NCBI RefSeq assembly: GCF_030345095.1
Contig: NZ_CP128360.1
Coordinates: 3,844,001 to 3,908,000 of the forward strand
Origin: Solwaraspora sp. WMMA2056
GTDB taxonomy: Bacteria > Actinomycetota > Actinomycetes > Mycobacteriales > Micromonosporaceae
DNA length: 64,000 nucleotides
Direction of reading: 5' to 3'
Position 1 is the stretch's first letter. Each line of letters starts with the position of its first letter. Positions 15,445 to 25,065 of the stretch are shown here, piece after piece. Made by a program: the position numbers and the translations under genes. The notes beneath the pieces are model-generated. The model had not been told where the DNA came from and searched no databases. It saw only the letters and a program-made list of their open reading frames with translations.

Positions 15445-16469
15445 GAGCCGCTCCGTGCCGGTTCGGCCGCGACATCCGCCGGCGGTGCGCCGGCGGCCGA
15501 CTCCGTGGCCTTCGCCGGGTCCTTCCAGATGTGCACCCGCTTGGCGGGCCGGGCCGGCAGATCCGCCAACCCGGCGAGGGTGCCCAGCGCCTCCGAGTAG
15601 ACCTGGTCGGCGTCGAGTCGCCGCAGCTCCTCGGCGAGTTCCTCACCCAACGGCCGGCGTACCAGCGGCATGTGCCGCTCCGGCTGACCGGTGCGGGTGA
15701 ACAGCGCCGAACTGTCCTCGCGGACGATGCTCAGCCCGTCGCCGTTGGCGCAGCGCAGCTCCACCGAACGCATCCGGGGATGCGCCGTGGTCTCCTCCCA
15801 CCGGGGGGTGATGCCGAGCCGGGCCGCCAGCCAGCTGATCATCAGCGCGGCGGTCGGGTCGGCCCGGGGCGCGGTCACCGTGGCGCCGGTGATCTGCGCC
15901 TCGGTGGTGTCGAACGCCCCGGCGACCAGGGTGCGCCACGGGGTGATCCGGGTCCAGGCCAGGTCGGTGTCGCCCGGTGCGTAGTCGACCGCCCGCTGCA
16001 GCAGCGCCTGCACCGGGTTCGGGGCCTGCGCCGAGTCGGTGATCCGCCGGTCGGCGACCACCCCGAGGTAGTCGTTGGCGATCTGCTCCGGCGGCTCGCC
16101 GTGCCACCAGGTGACCACCGGTACGTCCGGCACCAGCAGGGGCATCACCACCGACTCGGCGTGCAGCGCCAGCCGGCCGGAGGTCCGCATGACGACTGCC
16201 TCGCAGGGGCCGAGCCGGCCACCGACGACCACTTCGGCGTCGAGCCGGCTGCGTTTGCGGTCGATGTCGGCGCGGACCACCACGAGCAGCCGGCACGGGT
16301 GGGCGGCGGCGGCGATGGTGGCCGCCGCCTCCGCCTCACGTACCCGCTTCTCGTCGACCACGACGATCAGTGTCAGGGCCATCCCGCTGGCCACGCCGCC
16401 GGCGCTGCGCCGTTCGGCGGCCAGGGCCTTGACCACCTCGTTGCCGGTGGTGTCCCACAGGCTGATCAT
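15441..16469 (-). CDS. opcA: Glucose-6-phosphate dehydrogenase assembly protein OpcA
   Basis: A 342-residue protein starting MISLWDTTGNEVVKAL, the usual OpcA opening. OpcA is found in actinobacteria and cyanobacteria beside zwf and is needed for assembly or redox activation of the dehydrogenase. The segments VVTWWHGEPPEQIANDYLG and ITDSAQAPNPVQ are conserved in the family. The frame is open 20 codons upstream, but the ATG at 16469 overlaps the zwf stop by 4 nt and matches family starts. The C terminus is an Ala/Pro-rich tail. Confidence 0.93.
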   Translation of the reverse strand: MISLWDTTGNEVVKALAAERRSAGGVASGMALTLIVVVDEKRVREAEAAATIAAAAHPCRLLVVVRADIDRKRSRLDAEVVVGGRLGPCEAVVMRTSGRLALHAESVVMPLLVPDVPVVTWWHGEPPEQIANDYLGVVADRRITDSAQAPNPVQALLQRAVDYAPGDTDLAWTRITPWRTLVAGAFDTTEAQITGATVTAPRADPTAALMISWLAARLGITPRWEETTAHPRMRSVELRCANGDGLSIVREDSSALFTRTGQPERHMPLVRRPLGEELAEELRRLDADQVYSEALGTLAGLADLPARPAKRVHIWKDPAKATESAAGAPPADVAAEPARSGS

Positions 16470-17980
16470 GCTCTCCTCCAGGACCGGCCCTCGCGGGCCA
16501 GCATCTCGTCGGCGGCCCGGGGGCCCCACTCGCCGGCCCGGTACTGCTCCGGCCGGGTGCCCTGCCAGGCTTCTTCGAGGGGGTCGATGACCCGCCAGCT
16601 CTGCTCCACCTCGGCGGCGTCCGGGAAGAGCGTGCGGTCACCGATCAGCACGTCGAGTACCAACCGCTCGTACGCCTCCGGGCTGGCCTCGGTGAACGCC
16701 TCGCCGTACTGGAAGTCCATGGCGATGTCGCGGACCTCCATTGTGGTGCCCGGCACCTTGGCGCCGAACTTGAGCACCACGCCTTCGTCCGGCTGCACCC
16801 GGATGACCAGCTGGTTGCTGCTGAGCATCTCCACGTCGGTGCGGTTGAACGGCAGGTGCGGTGCCGTCTTGAACATCACCGCCACCTCGGTCACCCGTCG
16901 GGGCAACCGCTTTCCGGCACGCAGGTAGAACGGCACCCCGGCCCACCGGCGGTTCTGGATGCCCAGCCGCATCGCCACGTACGTCTCGGTGGTCGAGTCG
17001 GCCGGCACGTTCGGCTCCTCCAGGTAGCCGCCCGCCCGCTGACCGGCCACCCAGCCGCGCAGGTACTGCCCCCGGACGGTGCCGGCCGCGACGTCGTCGG
17101 GCAGGCTGATCGCCCGCAGCACCTTCAGCTTCTCGGCCCGGATCTCGGCGGCGTCGAAGCTGGTCGGCTCCTCCATGGTGACCAGGGCGAGCAGTTGCAG
17201 CAGGTGGTTCTGCACCACGTCACGGGCCGCACCGGTGGCGTCGTAGAACCCGGCGCGGCTGCCGATGCCGACGTCCTCGGCCATGGTGATCTGCACCGAG
17301 TCGACGTACTTGGAGTTCCACAGCGGCTCGAACAGGTTGTTCGCGAACCGCAGCGCCATGATGTTCTGGACGGTCTCCTTGCCCAGGTAGTGGTCGATGC
17401 GGAACACGTCGTCGCGGGTGAAGACGTCGTCGACCAGGTCGTTGAGCGCCTTCGCCGACGGCAGGTCGTAGCCGAACGGCTTCTCCACCACCACCCGGCG
17501 CCAGCCGCCGCACCGCTCGTTGTCGGCCATGCCGGTACGCGCCAACTGCTTGAGCACCTGCGGAAACGCCGACGGCGGGATGGAGAAGTAGAACGCCGCG
17601 TTGCCGTGGATGCCGTGCGAGTGGCGCAACCCGTCCAGGCAGTCCGACAGCTTGTCGAACGCGGCGTCGTCGTCGAACGAGCCGCCAACGAACTTGATGT
17701 TGCCGGCCAGTCGGGACCAGACCTCCTCGCGCCAGGGGGTACGTGCGTACTCCTTGGCCGAGTCGTGGGCCAACGACTCGAAGTCGCCGTCGGTCCAGTC
17801 CCGCCGGGCGAACCCGAGCACCACGAAACCGGGTGGCAGCAGCCCTCGGTTGGCCAGGTCGTAGATGCCGGGGAGCAGTTTCTTGCGGGCCAGATCACCG
17901 GTGACGCCGAAGATCACCAGAGCGCAGGGCTCCGGGATGCGCGGCAGCCGCCGGTCCTGCGGGTCGCGCAGGGGGTTCAC
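16466..17980 (-). CDS. zwf: Glucose-6-phosphate 1-dehydrogenase
   Basis: A 504-residue enzyme that oxidises glucose-6-phosphate with NADP to start the oxidative pentose phosphate path. The nucleotide-binding loop FGVTGDLARKKLLP is at residues 24-37, VVVEKPFGYD at about 163-172, and the active-site signature RIDHYLGKE at residues 194-202, whose His and Lys bind substrate. The length is normal. It lies 33 bp downstream of pgi and is translationally coupled to opcA. Confidence 0.97.
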   Translation of the reverse strand: MNPLRDPQDRRLPRIPEPCALVIFGVTGDLARKKLLPGIYDLANRGLLPPGFVVLGFARRDWTDGDFESLAHDSAKEYARTPWREEVWSRLAGNIKFVGGSFDDDAAFDKLSDCLDGLRHSHGIHGNAAFYFSIPPSAFPQVLKQLARTGMADNERCGGWRRVVVEKPFGYDLPSAKALNDLVDDVFTRDDVFRIDHYLGKETVQNIMALRFANNLFEPLWNSKYVDSVQITMAEDVGIGSRAGFYDATGAARDVVQNHLLQLLALVTMEEPTSFDAAEIRAEKLKVLRAISLPDDVAAGTVRGQYLRGWVAGQRAGGYLEEPNVPADSTTETYVAMRLGIQNRRWAGVPFYLRAGKRLPRRVTEVAVMFKTAPHLPFNRTDVEMLSSNQLVIRVQPDEGVVLKFGAKVPGTTMEVRDIAMDFQYGEAFTEASPEAYERLVLDVLIGDRTLFPDAAEVEQSWRVIDPLEEAWQGTRPEQYRAGEWGPRAADEMLAREGRSWRRA

Positions 17981-18013
17981 GTCGCCTCCTCAGTCCGTTC
18001 TCCGGACCAATTG

Positions 18014-19663
18014 TCAGCCGGGCAGGTTTCGAATCGTGTCCAGGAGTTGGGCGACGCCGGCGGCCCGATCGGTCAGGTGCAGCCGCAGCAGCGGCCGGTC
18101 CCGGCCGGCCAGGGCCTGACGGTCGCCGGCGGCCTGCGCCGCCTGCAGCTCACCGAAGCTGTACGGCCGACCCGGCACCGGCAGGTCGTCGGTGACCGCG
18201 CCGGTGATCTGCAGGAACGCGCCGACCTGCGGCCCGCCCTTGTGGTACTGCCCGGTGGAGTGCAGGAACCGGGGCCCCCAGCCGAAGGTGACCGGTCGGC
18301 CGCTGGCAGCGGCCAGCAGCGGGCGTACCCCGGCGGTGTCGGCGTCGCCGAACCGGTCCAGGTACGCCATCACCGCGAGGTAGCCGTCGGTGCCGATGCC
18401 GTCGAGCAACCAGCGCAGCGCACCGGCCAGCTCGCCCGGTACACCGTCGGACCCGTACACCTCGATCGCGCCCTCGACGAACGACGGCGCCTCGGTCGGT
18501 GGACCGGCCGACAGGATCCGGTTGGTGTTCTCCTTCGACTCGGTCACGTTCGGCTGGTTGAACGGGTCGATGCCGAGCACCCGGCCGGCGATCGCGGTGG
18601 CGTACTCCCAGACCAGGAACTGCGCGCCGAGCGGGCCGTTGACCGCCAGGTCGGGCCGGACCCCGCCGCCGGGCACTCCGCCGGGCTGGCCCGACCCGCC
18701 GTAGGTGACGGTCAGCACGTCCGGGCCGGCAGCACCGGGGGAGTCCGGGGCCTCGACGACCACCGGCAGGATGCCGATGCCGTCCTTGCCGGTCGACTCG
18801 GCGACCAGCTGCTCGATCCAGTCGCCGAGCCCTTCGATGCCGGTGCCGTCGGAGATCAGCGCGATCTTGTCCCGGCCGGTGGTGGCCGCCGCGCCCAGGG
18901 CGGCGCCGAGCGCCAGCCCCGGGTTGTCGCGGTCGCCGCCGAGCGCAGCGGACAGCTCCTGCGCCTGGTCGAGCAGTTCGACCACGTCGACGCCGGCCAG
19001 CGCCGACGGCACCAGACCGAACGCGGTCAGCGCCGAGTAGCGTCCGCCGACCTCCGGGTCGGCGAGCACCACGAACGCGCCCATCTCCTCGGCGATGCTG
19101 GCCAGCGGCGAGCCGGGGTCGGTGACGATCACGAACCGTCGGCCGGCCTCGGCCTCGCTCAGCCCGGCGTCGAGGAACGCCTGCCAGTACGCCCGGCGGT
19201 GGCTGTCGGTCTCCACCGTGCCGCCGGACTTGCTGGCGACCACCACGACCGTACGGTCCAGCCGGTCGCCGAGCGCCGCCCGCACCTGGTGCGGGTCGGT
19301 GGTGTCCAGCACCGTCACCGGCTTGCCCATGGTGCAGGAGATCACCTCGGGGGCCAGCGATGAACCACCCATCCCGGCGAGGACCACGTGGTCCAGGTCG
19401 CCCAGCTCGGCCCGCAGCTCGGCGAGCTGCGGCAGCAGGTCGCGGCTGCGGGTGAAGGTGTCCAGCCAGCCGAGCCGGATCTTCGCTTCGGCTTCGGCGT
19501 CGGGACCCCACAGGCTGGAGTCCTTGCCGACCAGCGAGGCGGGTACGCCGTCGGCGACCAGCGCGCCCCGGGTGGACGAGGCGGCCGAGGCGTCGACCGC
19601 CTCGGCGCCGTACACGCTCAGCCCGGCGGCGGCCTCCACCCCGCCGTCGAAGAAGTCGCTCAT
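18014..19663 (-). CDS. pgi: Glucose-6-phosphate isomerase
   Basis: A 549-residue enzyme that interconverts glucose-6-phosphate and fructose-6-phosphate, linking glycolysis to the pentose phosphate path. SIS-fold segments are visible: [34 protein letters not shown] (sugar-phosphate binding), and [19 protein letters not shown] near residue 475. It belongs to the actinobacterial type found inside tal-zwf operons, sometimes annotated as the isomerase part of a transaldolase-isomerase pair. The start overlaps the tal stop by 4 nt. A second pgi copy elsewhere in the genome is possible but not visible. Confidence 0.93.
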   Translation of the reverse strand: MSDFFDGGVEAAAGLSVYGAEAVDASAASSTRGALVADGVPASLVGKDSSLWGPDAEAEAKIRLGWLDTFTRSRDLLPQLAELRAELGDLDHVVLAGMGGSSLAPEVISCTMGKPVTVLDTTDPHQVRAALGDRLDRTVVVVASKSGGTVETDSHRRAYWQAFLDAGLSEAEAGRRFVIVTDPGSPLASIAEEMGAFVVLADPEVGGRYSALTAFGLVPSALAGVDVVELLDQAQELSAALGGDRDNPGLALGAALGAAATTGRDKIALISDGTGIEGLGDWIEQLVAESTGKDGIGILPVVVEAPDSPGAAGPDVLTVTYGGSGQPGGVPGGGVRPDLAVNGPLGAQFLVWEYATAIAGRVLGIDPFNQPNVTESKENTNRILSAGPPTEAPSFVEGAIEVYGSDGVPGELAGALRWLLDGIGTDGYLAVMAYLDRFGDADTAGVRPLLAAASGRPVTFGWGPRFLHSTGQYHKGGPQVGAFLQITGAVTDDLPVPGRPYSFGELQAAQAAGDRQALAGRDRPLLRLHLTDRAAGVAQLLDTIRNLPG

Positions 19664-20838
19664 GCGTTGCCTCCGGCCCGCTTGGCGGCGGCCGCGTTGT
19701 CCTTCGCCGCCGCGTTGGGCTCCCCGGCACCGGCGGCCGCCGCGTCCAGCGACGAACGCACCCCGTCGAGCAGCTCCTGCCAGCTCGCCTCGAACTTCTG
19801 CACGCCCTCGGACTCCAGGACCTTGACCACGTCGTCGAGGTCGACGCCGACGGTGGTCAGGTCGTCGAGGACCTGCCGGGCCGCCGGGTACGAGCCGGTG
19901 ACCGTGTCACCGCGGGTCTCGCCGTGGTCGGCGTAGGCGTGCACCACCGACTCCGGCATCGTGTTGACCGTGCCGGGGGCGATCAGCTCCTCGACGTAGA
20001 TGACGTCGCGGTAGGCGGGGTTCTTCGTCGAGGTGGAGGCCCACAGCGGGCGCTGCGGGTGGGCCCCGGCGTCGGCCAGGGCCTGCCAGCGCGGCGAGGA
20101 GAAGATCTCGGCGTACCGCTCGTAGGCCAGCTGGGCGTTGGCGATGGCGGCCTTGCCCTTGAGTGCCTTGGCCTGCTCGCTGCCGATCTTGTCGAGCCGC
20201 TTGTCGACCTCGGAGTCCACCCGGGAGATGAAGAACGACGCGACCGAGCCGATGGTGGTCAGGTCGTGGCCGTTGGCCTTGGCCTGCTCCAGCCCGTCGA
20301 GGAACGCCTCCATCACCGCGACGTAGCGGTCCAGCGAGAAGATCAGCGTGACGTTGACGCTGATCCCCTCGGCCAGGGTGGCGGTGATCGCCGGCAGCCC
20401 GGCCTCGGTCGCCGGGATCTTGATGAACAGGTTCGGCCGGTCGACCAGCCACCACAGCGCCTTGGCCTCGGCGACGGTCTCGGCGGTGCGGTACGCCAGC
20501 CGGGGGTCGACCTCGATCGACACCCGGCCGTCGACGCCGCCGCTGGTCTCGTACGCCGGGCGCATCACGTCGCAGCCCCAGCGCACGTCGTAGGTGGTGA
20601 GCATCCGGACCGCCTCGTCGACGCTGACGCCCCGGGCGGCCAGGTCACGCAGCTGCCAGTTGTACTCGTCGGCGTTGGCCAGCGCGGCGGCGAAGATGGT
20701 CGGGTTGGTGGTCACGCCGGCGACGTGCTTCTCGCGGCGCAGCTGGTCCAGGTTGCCGGTGCTGAGCCGTTGCCGGGACAGGTCGTCGAGCCAGACCGCC
20801 ACGCCTGCGGCGGTGAGCTCGCCCAATCGGTCCGTCAT
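19660..20838 (-). CDS. tal: Transaldolase
   Basis: A 392-residue enzyme of the non-oxidative pentose phosphate path; it transfers dihydroxyacetone units between sugar phosphates. The Schiff-base Lys lies in [16 protein letters not shown] near residue 140. Other landmarks are [13 protein letters not shown] at about 41-53, [12 protein letters not shown], and [20 protein letters not shown]. The length fits the actinobacterial (about 370-390 residue) class. It follows tkt by 11 bp and is coupled to pgi. The C-terminal 25 residues are an Ala-rich extension. Confidence 0.96.
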   Translation of the reverse strand: MTDRLGELTAAGVAVWLDDLSRQRLSTGNLDQLRREKHVAGVTTNPTIFAAALANADEYNWQLRDLAARGVSVDEAVRMLTTYDVRWGCDVMRPAYETSGGVDGRVSIEVDPRLAYRTAETVAEAKALWWLVDRPNLFIKIPATEAGLPAITATLAEGISVNVTLIFSLDRYVAVMEAFLDGLEQAKANGHDLTTIGSVASFFISRVDSEVDKRLDKIGSEQAKALKGKAAIANAQLAYERYAEIFSSPRWQALADAGAHPQRPLWASTSTKNPAYRDVIYVEELIAPGTVNTMPESVVHAYADHGETRGDTVTGSYPAARQVLDDLTTVGVDLDDVVKVLESEGVQKFEASWQELLDGVRSSLDAAAAGAGEPNAAAKDNAAAAKRAGGNA

Positions 20839-20849
20839 CTGGAGCCTCC

Positions 20850-22985
20850 TCAGTTTCCGGTGGTGGTGCCGGTGATGGCGCCGACCCGGGTCAGCGACGC
20901 GTGCGCCGCCGCGACCACGGCGTCGGCGGTGAAGCCGAACTGCTCGAACAGCACCTGGTACGGAGCGCTGGCCCCGTAGTGTTCAATGCTGACCGATTCG
21001 CCACAGTCGCCGACCAGGCCGCGCCAGGACATGCCGATGCCGGCCTCGACGCTGACCCGGGCCTTGACCCCGCGCGGCAGCACCGATTCGCGGTACGCCT
21101 CGTCCTGCTCGGCGAACCACTCCTGGCAGGGCATCGAGACGACCCGGGTGGCGGTCCCCTCGGCTTCGAGCCGCTCCCGGGCGGCGAGCAGCAGCTGCAC
21201 CTCCGAGCCGGAGCCCATCAGGATCACCTGCGGCTGGGCGTTGCCGGCCTCGGCCAGTACGTAGCCGCCCTTGCGGACCCCTTCGGCGGAGGCGTAGACG
21301 TCCCGGTCGATCACCGGCACCGCCTGGCGGGTCAATGCCAGTGCGGTCGGCCGGTCGGTGTGTTCGAGGGCGACCCGCCACGCCCAGGCGGTCTCGTTGG
21401 CGTCGGCCGGACGGACCACGTCCAGGCCGGGGATGGCGCGCAGCGCCGAGAGGTGCTCGATCGGCTGGTGGGTGGGGCCGTCCTCGCCGAGACCGATCGA
21501 GTCGTGCGTCCAGACGTAGATCACCGGCAGCTTCATCAGCGCGGCCAGCCGTACGGCCGGGCGCATGTAGTCGCTGAACACCAGGAACGTGCCGCCGTAC
21601 GGGCGGGTGCCGCCGTGCAGCGCGATGCCGTTGAGGATCGCGCCCATGGCGTGCTCGCGGATGCCGAAGTGCAGGGTGCGGCCGTACTCGTGGCCGGGGA
21701 ACTCCTTGGTGGCGTACTCGGCCGGGACGAACGACGGCTCGCCTTTCATCGTGGTGTTGTTGCTCTCCGCCAGGTCGGCCGAGCCGCCCCACAGCTCGGG
21801 CAGTTCGGCGGCGAGGGCGCTGAGCACCTTGCCGGAGGCGGCCCGGGTGGCGACCCCCTTGGGGTCCGCCGGCCAGTCCGGCAGCGCGTCGGTCCAGCCG
21901 CCGGGCAGGGTACGGGTGGCGAGCCGGTCGTGCAGCGTCTTGCGCTCGGGGTTGGCCTGCGCCCAGGCGTTGTACGCCTCGGTCCACTTCGCGTGTGCCT
22001 GCCGGCCACGGTCGAGGACCTCGCGGATGTGGGTGAGCACCTTGTCGTCGACGGCGAAGTGCTGGGCCGGGTCGAAGCCGAGGAGCTCCTTGGTGGCGGC
22101 GACCTCGTCGGCGCCGAGCGCGGAGCCGTGGATCTTGCCGGTGTTGCGCTTTTTCGGCGCCGGCCAGCCGATGATGGTCCGCAGCGCGATGAACGACGGC
22201 CGGTCGGTCTCGGCGCGGGCGGCGGTCAGCGCGGCGTACAGCGCCTCGACGTCCTCGTGGTACTCGCCGTCACCGGCGGTACCGGCCCGCCAGTCGACGG
22301 TCTGCACGTGCCAGCCGTACGCGGCGTACCGGGCGGCGACGTCTTCGCTGAGCGCGATGCGGGTGTCGTCCTCGATGGAGATCTGGTTGTCGTCGTAGAT
22401 GACGGTCAGGTTGCCGAGCTTCTGGTGCCCGGCCAGCGCGCTGGCCTCGTGGGTGATGCCTTCCTCGATGTCACCGTCGGAGGCGATCACCCAGATGTTG
22501 TGGTCGAAGACCGACTCGCCGGCAGCGGCGTCCGGGTCGAGCAGGCCGCGCTCGCGGCGGGCCGCCATCGCCATCCCGACGCCGTTGGCCAGGCCCTGGC
22601 CGAGTGGCCCGGTGGTGGTCTCGACGCCTCGGGTGTGACCGTGCTCCGGGTGCCCCGGGGTCAGCGAGCCCCACTGCCGCAACGCCTTGAGGTCGTCCAG
22701 GCTCAGCCCGTACCCGGAGAAGTAGAGCTGGATGTACAGGGTCAGGCTGGAGTGCCCGGCGGAGAGCACGAACCGGTCCCGGCCGGCCCAGTCCGGGTCG
22801 CTCGGGTCGTGCCGCATCACCCGGTTGAACAGCAGGTACGCCGCAGGGGCGAGGCTCATCGCGGTGCCGGGGTGGCCGTTGCCGGATTTCTCCACGGCGT
22901 CGGCGGCCAGCAGCCGGGCGGTGTCGACCGCGCGGCGGTCGAGGTCGGACCAGTTCAGGGGGGCATCGTTCGGTGTTGCAGCCAC
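20850..22985 (-). CDS. tkt: Transketolase
   Basis: A 711-residue thiamine-diphosphate enzyme that moves two-carbon units in the pentose phosphate path; it is the first gene of the operon. Landmarks are [15 protein letters not shown], the ThDP-binding [17 protein letters not shown] then [26 protein letters not shown] (catalytic Glu) and [19 protein letters not shown] start at the GTG at 22985, with GAGGAG 10 bases upstream, because the longer open frame has no conserved sequence before [21 protein letters not shown]. Transcription is divergent from ctaB. Confidence 0.96.
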   Translation of the reverse strand: MAATPNDAPLNWSDLDRRAVDTARLLAADAVEKSGNGHPGTAMSLAPAAYLLFNRVMRHDPSDPDWAGRDRFVLSAGHSSLTLYIQLYFSGYGLSLDDLKALRQWGSLTPGHPEHGHTRGVETTTGPLGQGLANGVGMAMAARRERGLLDPDAAAGESVFDHNIWVIASDGDIEEGITHEASALAGHQKLGNLTVIYDDNQISIEDDTRIALSEDVAARYAAYGWHVQTVDWRAGTAGDGEYHEDVEALYAALTAARAETDRPSFIALRTIIGWPAPKKRNTGKIHGSALGADEVAATKELLGFDPAQHFAVDDKVLTHIREVLDRGRQAHAKWTEAYNAWAQANPERKTLHDRLATRTLPGGWTDALPDWPADPKGVATRAASGKVLSALAAELPELWGGSADLAESNNTTMKGEPSFVPAEYATKEFPGHEYGRTLHFGIREHAMGAILNGIALHGGTRPYGGTFLVFSDYMRPAVRLAALMKLPVIYVWTHDSIGLGEDGPTHQPIEHLSALRAIPGLDVVRPADANETAWAWRVALEHTDRPTALALTRQAVPVIDRDVYASAEGVRKGGYVLAEAGNAQPQVILMGSGSEVQLLLAARERLEAEGTATRVVSMPCQEWFAEQDEAYRESVLPRGVKARVSVEAGIGMSWRGLVGDCGESVSIEHYGASAPYQVLFEQFGFTADAVVAAAHASLTRVGAITGTTTGN

Positions 22986-23299
22986 GGTGGGTGTGCTCCT
23001 CGTCCAGCAGGTAGGCGGAACCCTCGTCACGACCCTATCGAGCAGGGTTGAACGTGCGCCCGCCGATCTCGACAACCGGATGGTCACCGAGGGTCGTCGG
23101 CCGTCGGCGCGGCCGTCGGTCGACTGCCGGGGGATACGTGTCGTGCCCGGTAGAACGGCTGCCCGATGTGACGACGGGCACCGGTCATGGGTCGGCCGGG
23201 CAGGGAAAATACCTGCGCGTAGGCTGTCGGACGTGCGTCGGCCGGTAGGTCGGGCGCCAGTTGGAAGGTCACCCGCGCCGACGCCGGAAGGTGCAGCCC
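22986..23299. other. Divergent intergenic region between tkt and ctaB
   Basis: These 314 bp separate the starts of two divergent operons and must carry both promoters. The only A/T-rich patch is GGGAAAATACCTG near 23204-23216. I see no convincing -35/-10 pair, no riboswitch pattern and no small gene with a ribosome-binding site. Confidence 0.5.
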
Positions 23300-24331
23300 G
23301 TGAGCATGGTCACCGAGCGCCCCGCCTACGACCGGGCGCGGGGCACGTCCACCACCAGCGCCGAACTGGACCGGGTGCGCGGGGTCCAGCCGGTAGCCGG
23401 GGTGGACGCGGCGACCGGGGTGGACGCTTCAGCCGCCGCGGTGCCCGTCACCGGTGGCCGGGACCTGTTGGCGGTCCTCCGGGCGTACGTCTCGTTGACC
23501 AAGCCGCGGATCGTCGAGCTGCTGCTGGTCACGACCGTGCCGACGATGATGATCGCCGCCGGTGGCATGCCGCCGCTGTGGCTCGTCGCGGTGGTGCTGA
23601 TCGGCGGTTCGTTGGCCGCCGGCGCGGCGAACGCGCTGAACTGCTTCATCGACCGTGACATCGACCAGTTGATGCGGCGGACCAAGCGTCGGCCGTTGCC
23701 GACGCACGTGGTCACCCCTCGGCACGCGCTGGCGTTCGGGCTGGCCCTCGCCGTGGTGTCGGTGACGCTGATGGCGGTCTTCACCAACTGGCTCGCGGCC
23801 GGTCTGACGTTGGCCGCGATCGTCTACTACGACCTGGTCTACACCATGTGGCTCAAGCGCAGCACGCCGCAGAACACCTTCTGGGGTGGTGCCTGCGGGG
23901 CGGCACCGGTGCTGATCGGCTGGGCCGCCGTGACCGGCGGGCTGTCCCCGGTGGCGTGGGGCCTGTTCGCCGTGGTCTTCTTCTGGCAACTGCCGCATTT
24001 CTACGCGTTGGCCATCAAGTACAAGGCGGACTACGCCCGGGCCGGTATCCCGATGCTGCCGGTGGTCGCCTCGGCCCGGCGGGTCAACACCGAGATCATC
24101 CTGTTCACCTGGTTGACGGTGGCCTCGTCGTTGGTGATCTGGCCGCTGGGCATGTCGCTGCTCTACGCGGTGCCAGCGGCCGTGGTCGGCGCGATCTTCC
24201 TGCTGGAGGCACACCGGCTGCAGCGGCGCTCGGTACGTGGCGAGCCGCTGCGGCCGATGCGGCTGTTCCACTGGTCGACCACGTACCTGACCGTCCTGTT
24301 CGTCGCGGTGGCGTTGGACGCGCTGGTCTGA
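23300..24331 (+). CDS. ctaB: Protohaem IX farnesyltransferase (haem O synthase)
   Basis: A 343-residue integral membrane prenyltransferase that adds a farnesyl group to haem B to make haem O for cytochrome oxidase. It has the UbiA-family motifs [21 protein letters not shown] (first Asp-rich motif) and [22 protein letters not shown] plus [14 protein letters not shown] (second region), within about nine hydrophobic segments. The N-terminal 65 residues are a variable, probably cytosolic extension. The start is the GTG at 23300, with GGAAGG eight bases upstream; the ATG at 23306 is an alternative. ctaA, which acts next, lies 2.6 kb away. Confidence 0.95.
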   Translation: MSMVTERPAYDRARGTSTTSAELDRVRGVQPVAGVDAATGVDASAAAVPVTGGRDLLAVLRAYVSLTKPRIVELLLVTTVPTMMIAAGGMPPLWLVAVVLIGGSLAAGAANALNCFIDRDIDQLMRRTKRRPLPTHVVTPRHALAFGLALAVVSVTLMAVFTNWLAAGLTLAAIVYYDLVYTMWLKRSTPQNTFWGGACGAAPVLIGWAAVTGGLSPVAWGLFAVVFFWQLPHFYALAIKYKADYARAGIPMLPVVASARRVNTEIILFTWLTVASSLVIWPLGMSLLYAVPAAVVGAIFLLEAHRLQRRSVRGEPLRPMRLFHWSTTYLTVLFVAVALDALV

Positions 24332-24536
24332 CCGAGCCCTCGCCCAAGATCGGCCCGGCGGCGTCCTCCAGAGCCTTTGTCGCTTTTCGTCCTCTTTGCT
24401 GCTCGCCGTTTGTCCTGTTTGATGGAATAAATCACCATCAACTGTCGGTGCGAGTTTCTAAACATGCGGGTAATTGGAGTCACAAAAAGCCGACATCCGA
24501 TCGGCGAAACCGGTTCGCTCTGCTTACGCTTCCGCT

Positions 24537-24869
24537 ATGGCAGATGGTTCCGATACGACGCTGGCGACCGAGTCCGTCCCTACGGACGCGCCCTCCGGCC
24601 TGGTCGCCGGCATCCGCTCCTTCGCCGCCGGCCACGGCGGTGCGAAGGCGGTCATCGAGTACGTCGGCAAGCGTGGCGCACGGATCGTGCTGGTAGGTGG
24701 GGACGGCGAGTGGGGTGACCACTTCGCCGACGGCACCGACGTGGCCCGCGCCGCCTGCCTCAAGGCGGGGGTCGAGGTGGAGAACGAGTGGGAGCGGGAG
24801 CTGATGGACCAGATGCGCCCGAGCAACGACCTGTGGCGGTCGATGGCCAAGCGCAGCCTCGCCCGCTGA
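24537..24869 (+). CDS. Conserved actinobacterial small protein, unknown function
   Basis: A 110-residue soluble protein. It has an acidic N terminus and a core with AVIEYVGKRGARIVLVGGDGEWGDHFADGTDVARAACLKAGVEVENEWERELMDQM (shown as consecutive recognisable segments: YVGKRGARIVLVG, DGEWGDHFADG, EVENEWERELMDQM). I recognise it only as a small protein common near cta genes in actinomycetes; its role is unknown. The ATG at 24537 matches the start of conservation. The preceding 205 bp (24332-24536) are unusually A/T-rich for this genome and probably contain its promoter. Confidence 0.6.
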   Translation: MADGSDTTLATESVPTDAPSGLVAGIRSFAAGHGGAKAVIEYVGKRGARIVLVGGDGEWGDHFADGTDVARAACLKAGVEVENEWERELMDQMRPSNDLWRSMAKRSLAR

Positions 24870-24975
24870 CCGCCGCCGAGGGCTGATGGCCGTACGTACC
24901 GTCCTGCACAACGACCGACGACCGGGAGCGTGACTGGCGAGCACCCGCCGAACGCGACCGGAGAATGACGAGAAG

Positions 24976-25008
24976 AGCGCGGCCCGGGCCATCGGCCCGG
25001 GCCGCGCT
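24976..25008. terminator. Perfect 15-bp hairpin between convergent genes
   Basis: AGCGCGGCCCGGGCC (24976-24990) pairs without mismatch with GGCCCGGGCCGCGCT (24994-25008) across the loop ATC. It lies between the convergent small conserved gene and the APC permease, and can end both transcripts. Confidence 0.82.
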
Positions 25009-25060
25009 CGTGTCCCGCCGTGTCGGGCGGGTGGACCGCGCTCGTGTCCCGCCGTGTCGG
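25002..25060. repeat. 25-bp direct repeat next to the terminator
   Basis: A 25-base unit starting CCGCGCTCGTGTCCCGCC is found at 25002-25026 and again, unchanged, at 25036-25060, 34 bp apart. The first copy begins inside the right arm of the hairpin. It looks like a small local duplication rather than a regulatory array. Confidence 0.8.
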
Positions 25061-25065
25061 CGGCG

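Noticed and set aside
16856-19363. Antisense open frame of 835 codons opposite zwf and pgi
   Set aside because: It is a G/C-driven shadow of two certain genes; it has no homology, no ribosome-binding site and an implausible His/Arg/Gly composition.
20901-23051. Antisense open frame of 716 codons opposite tkt
   Set aside because: Shadow of transketolase; residue composition is non-protein-like and no start signal is present.
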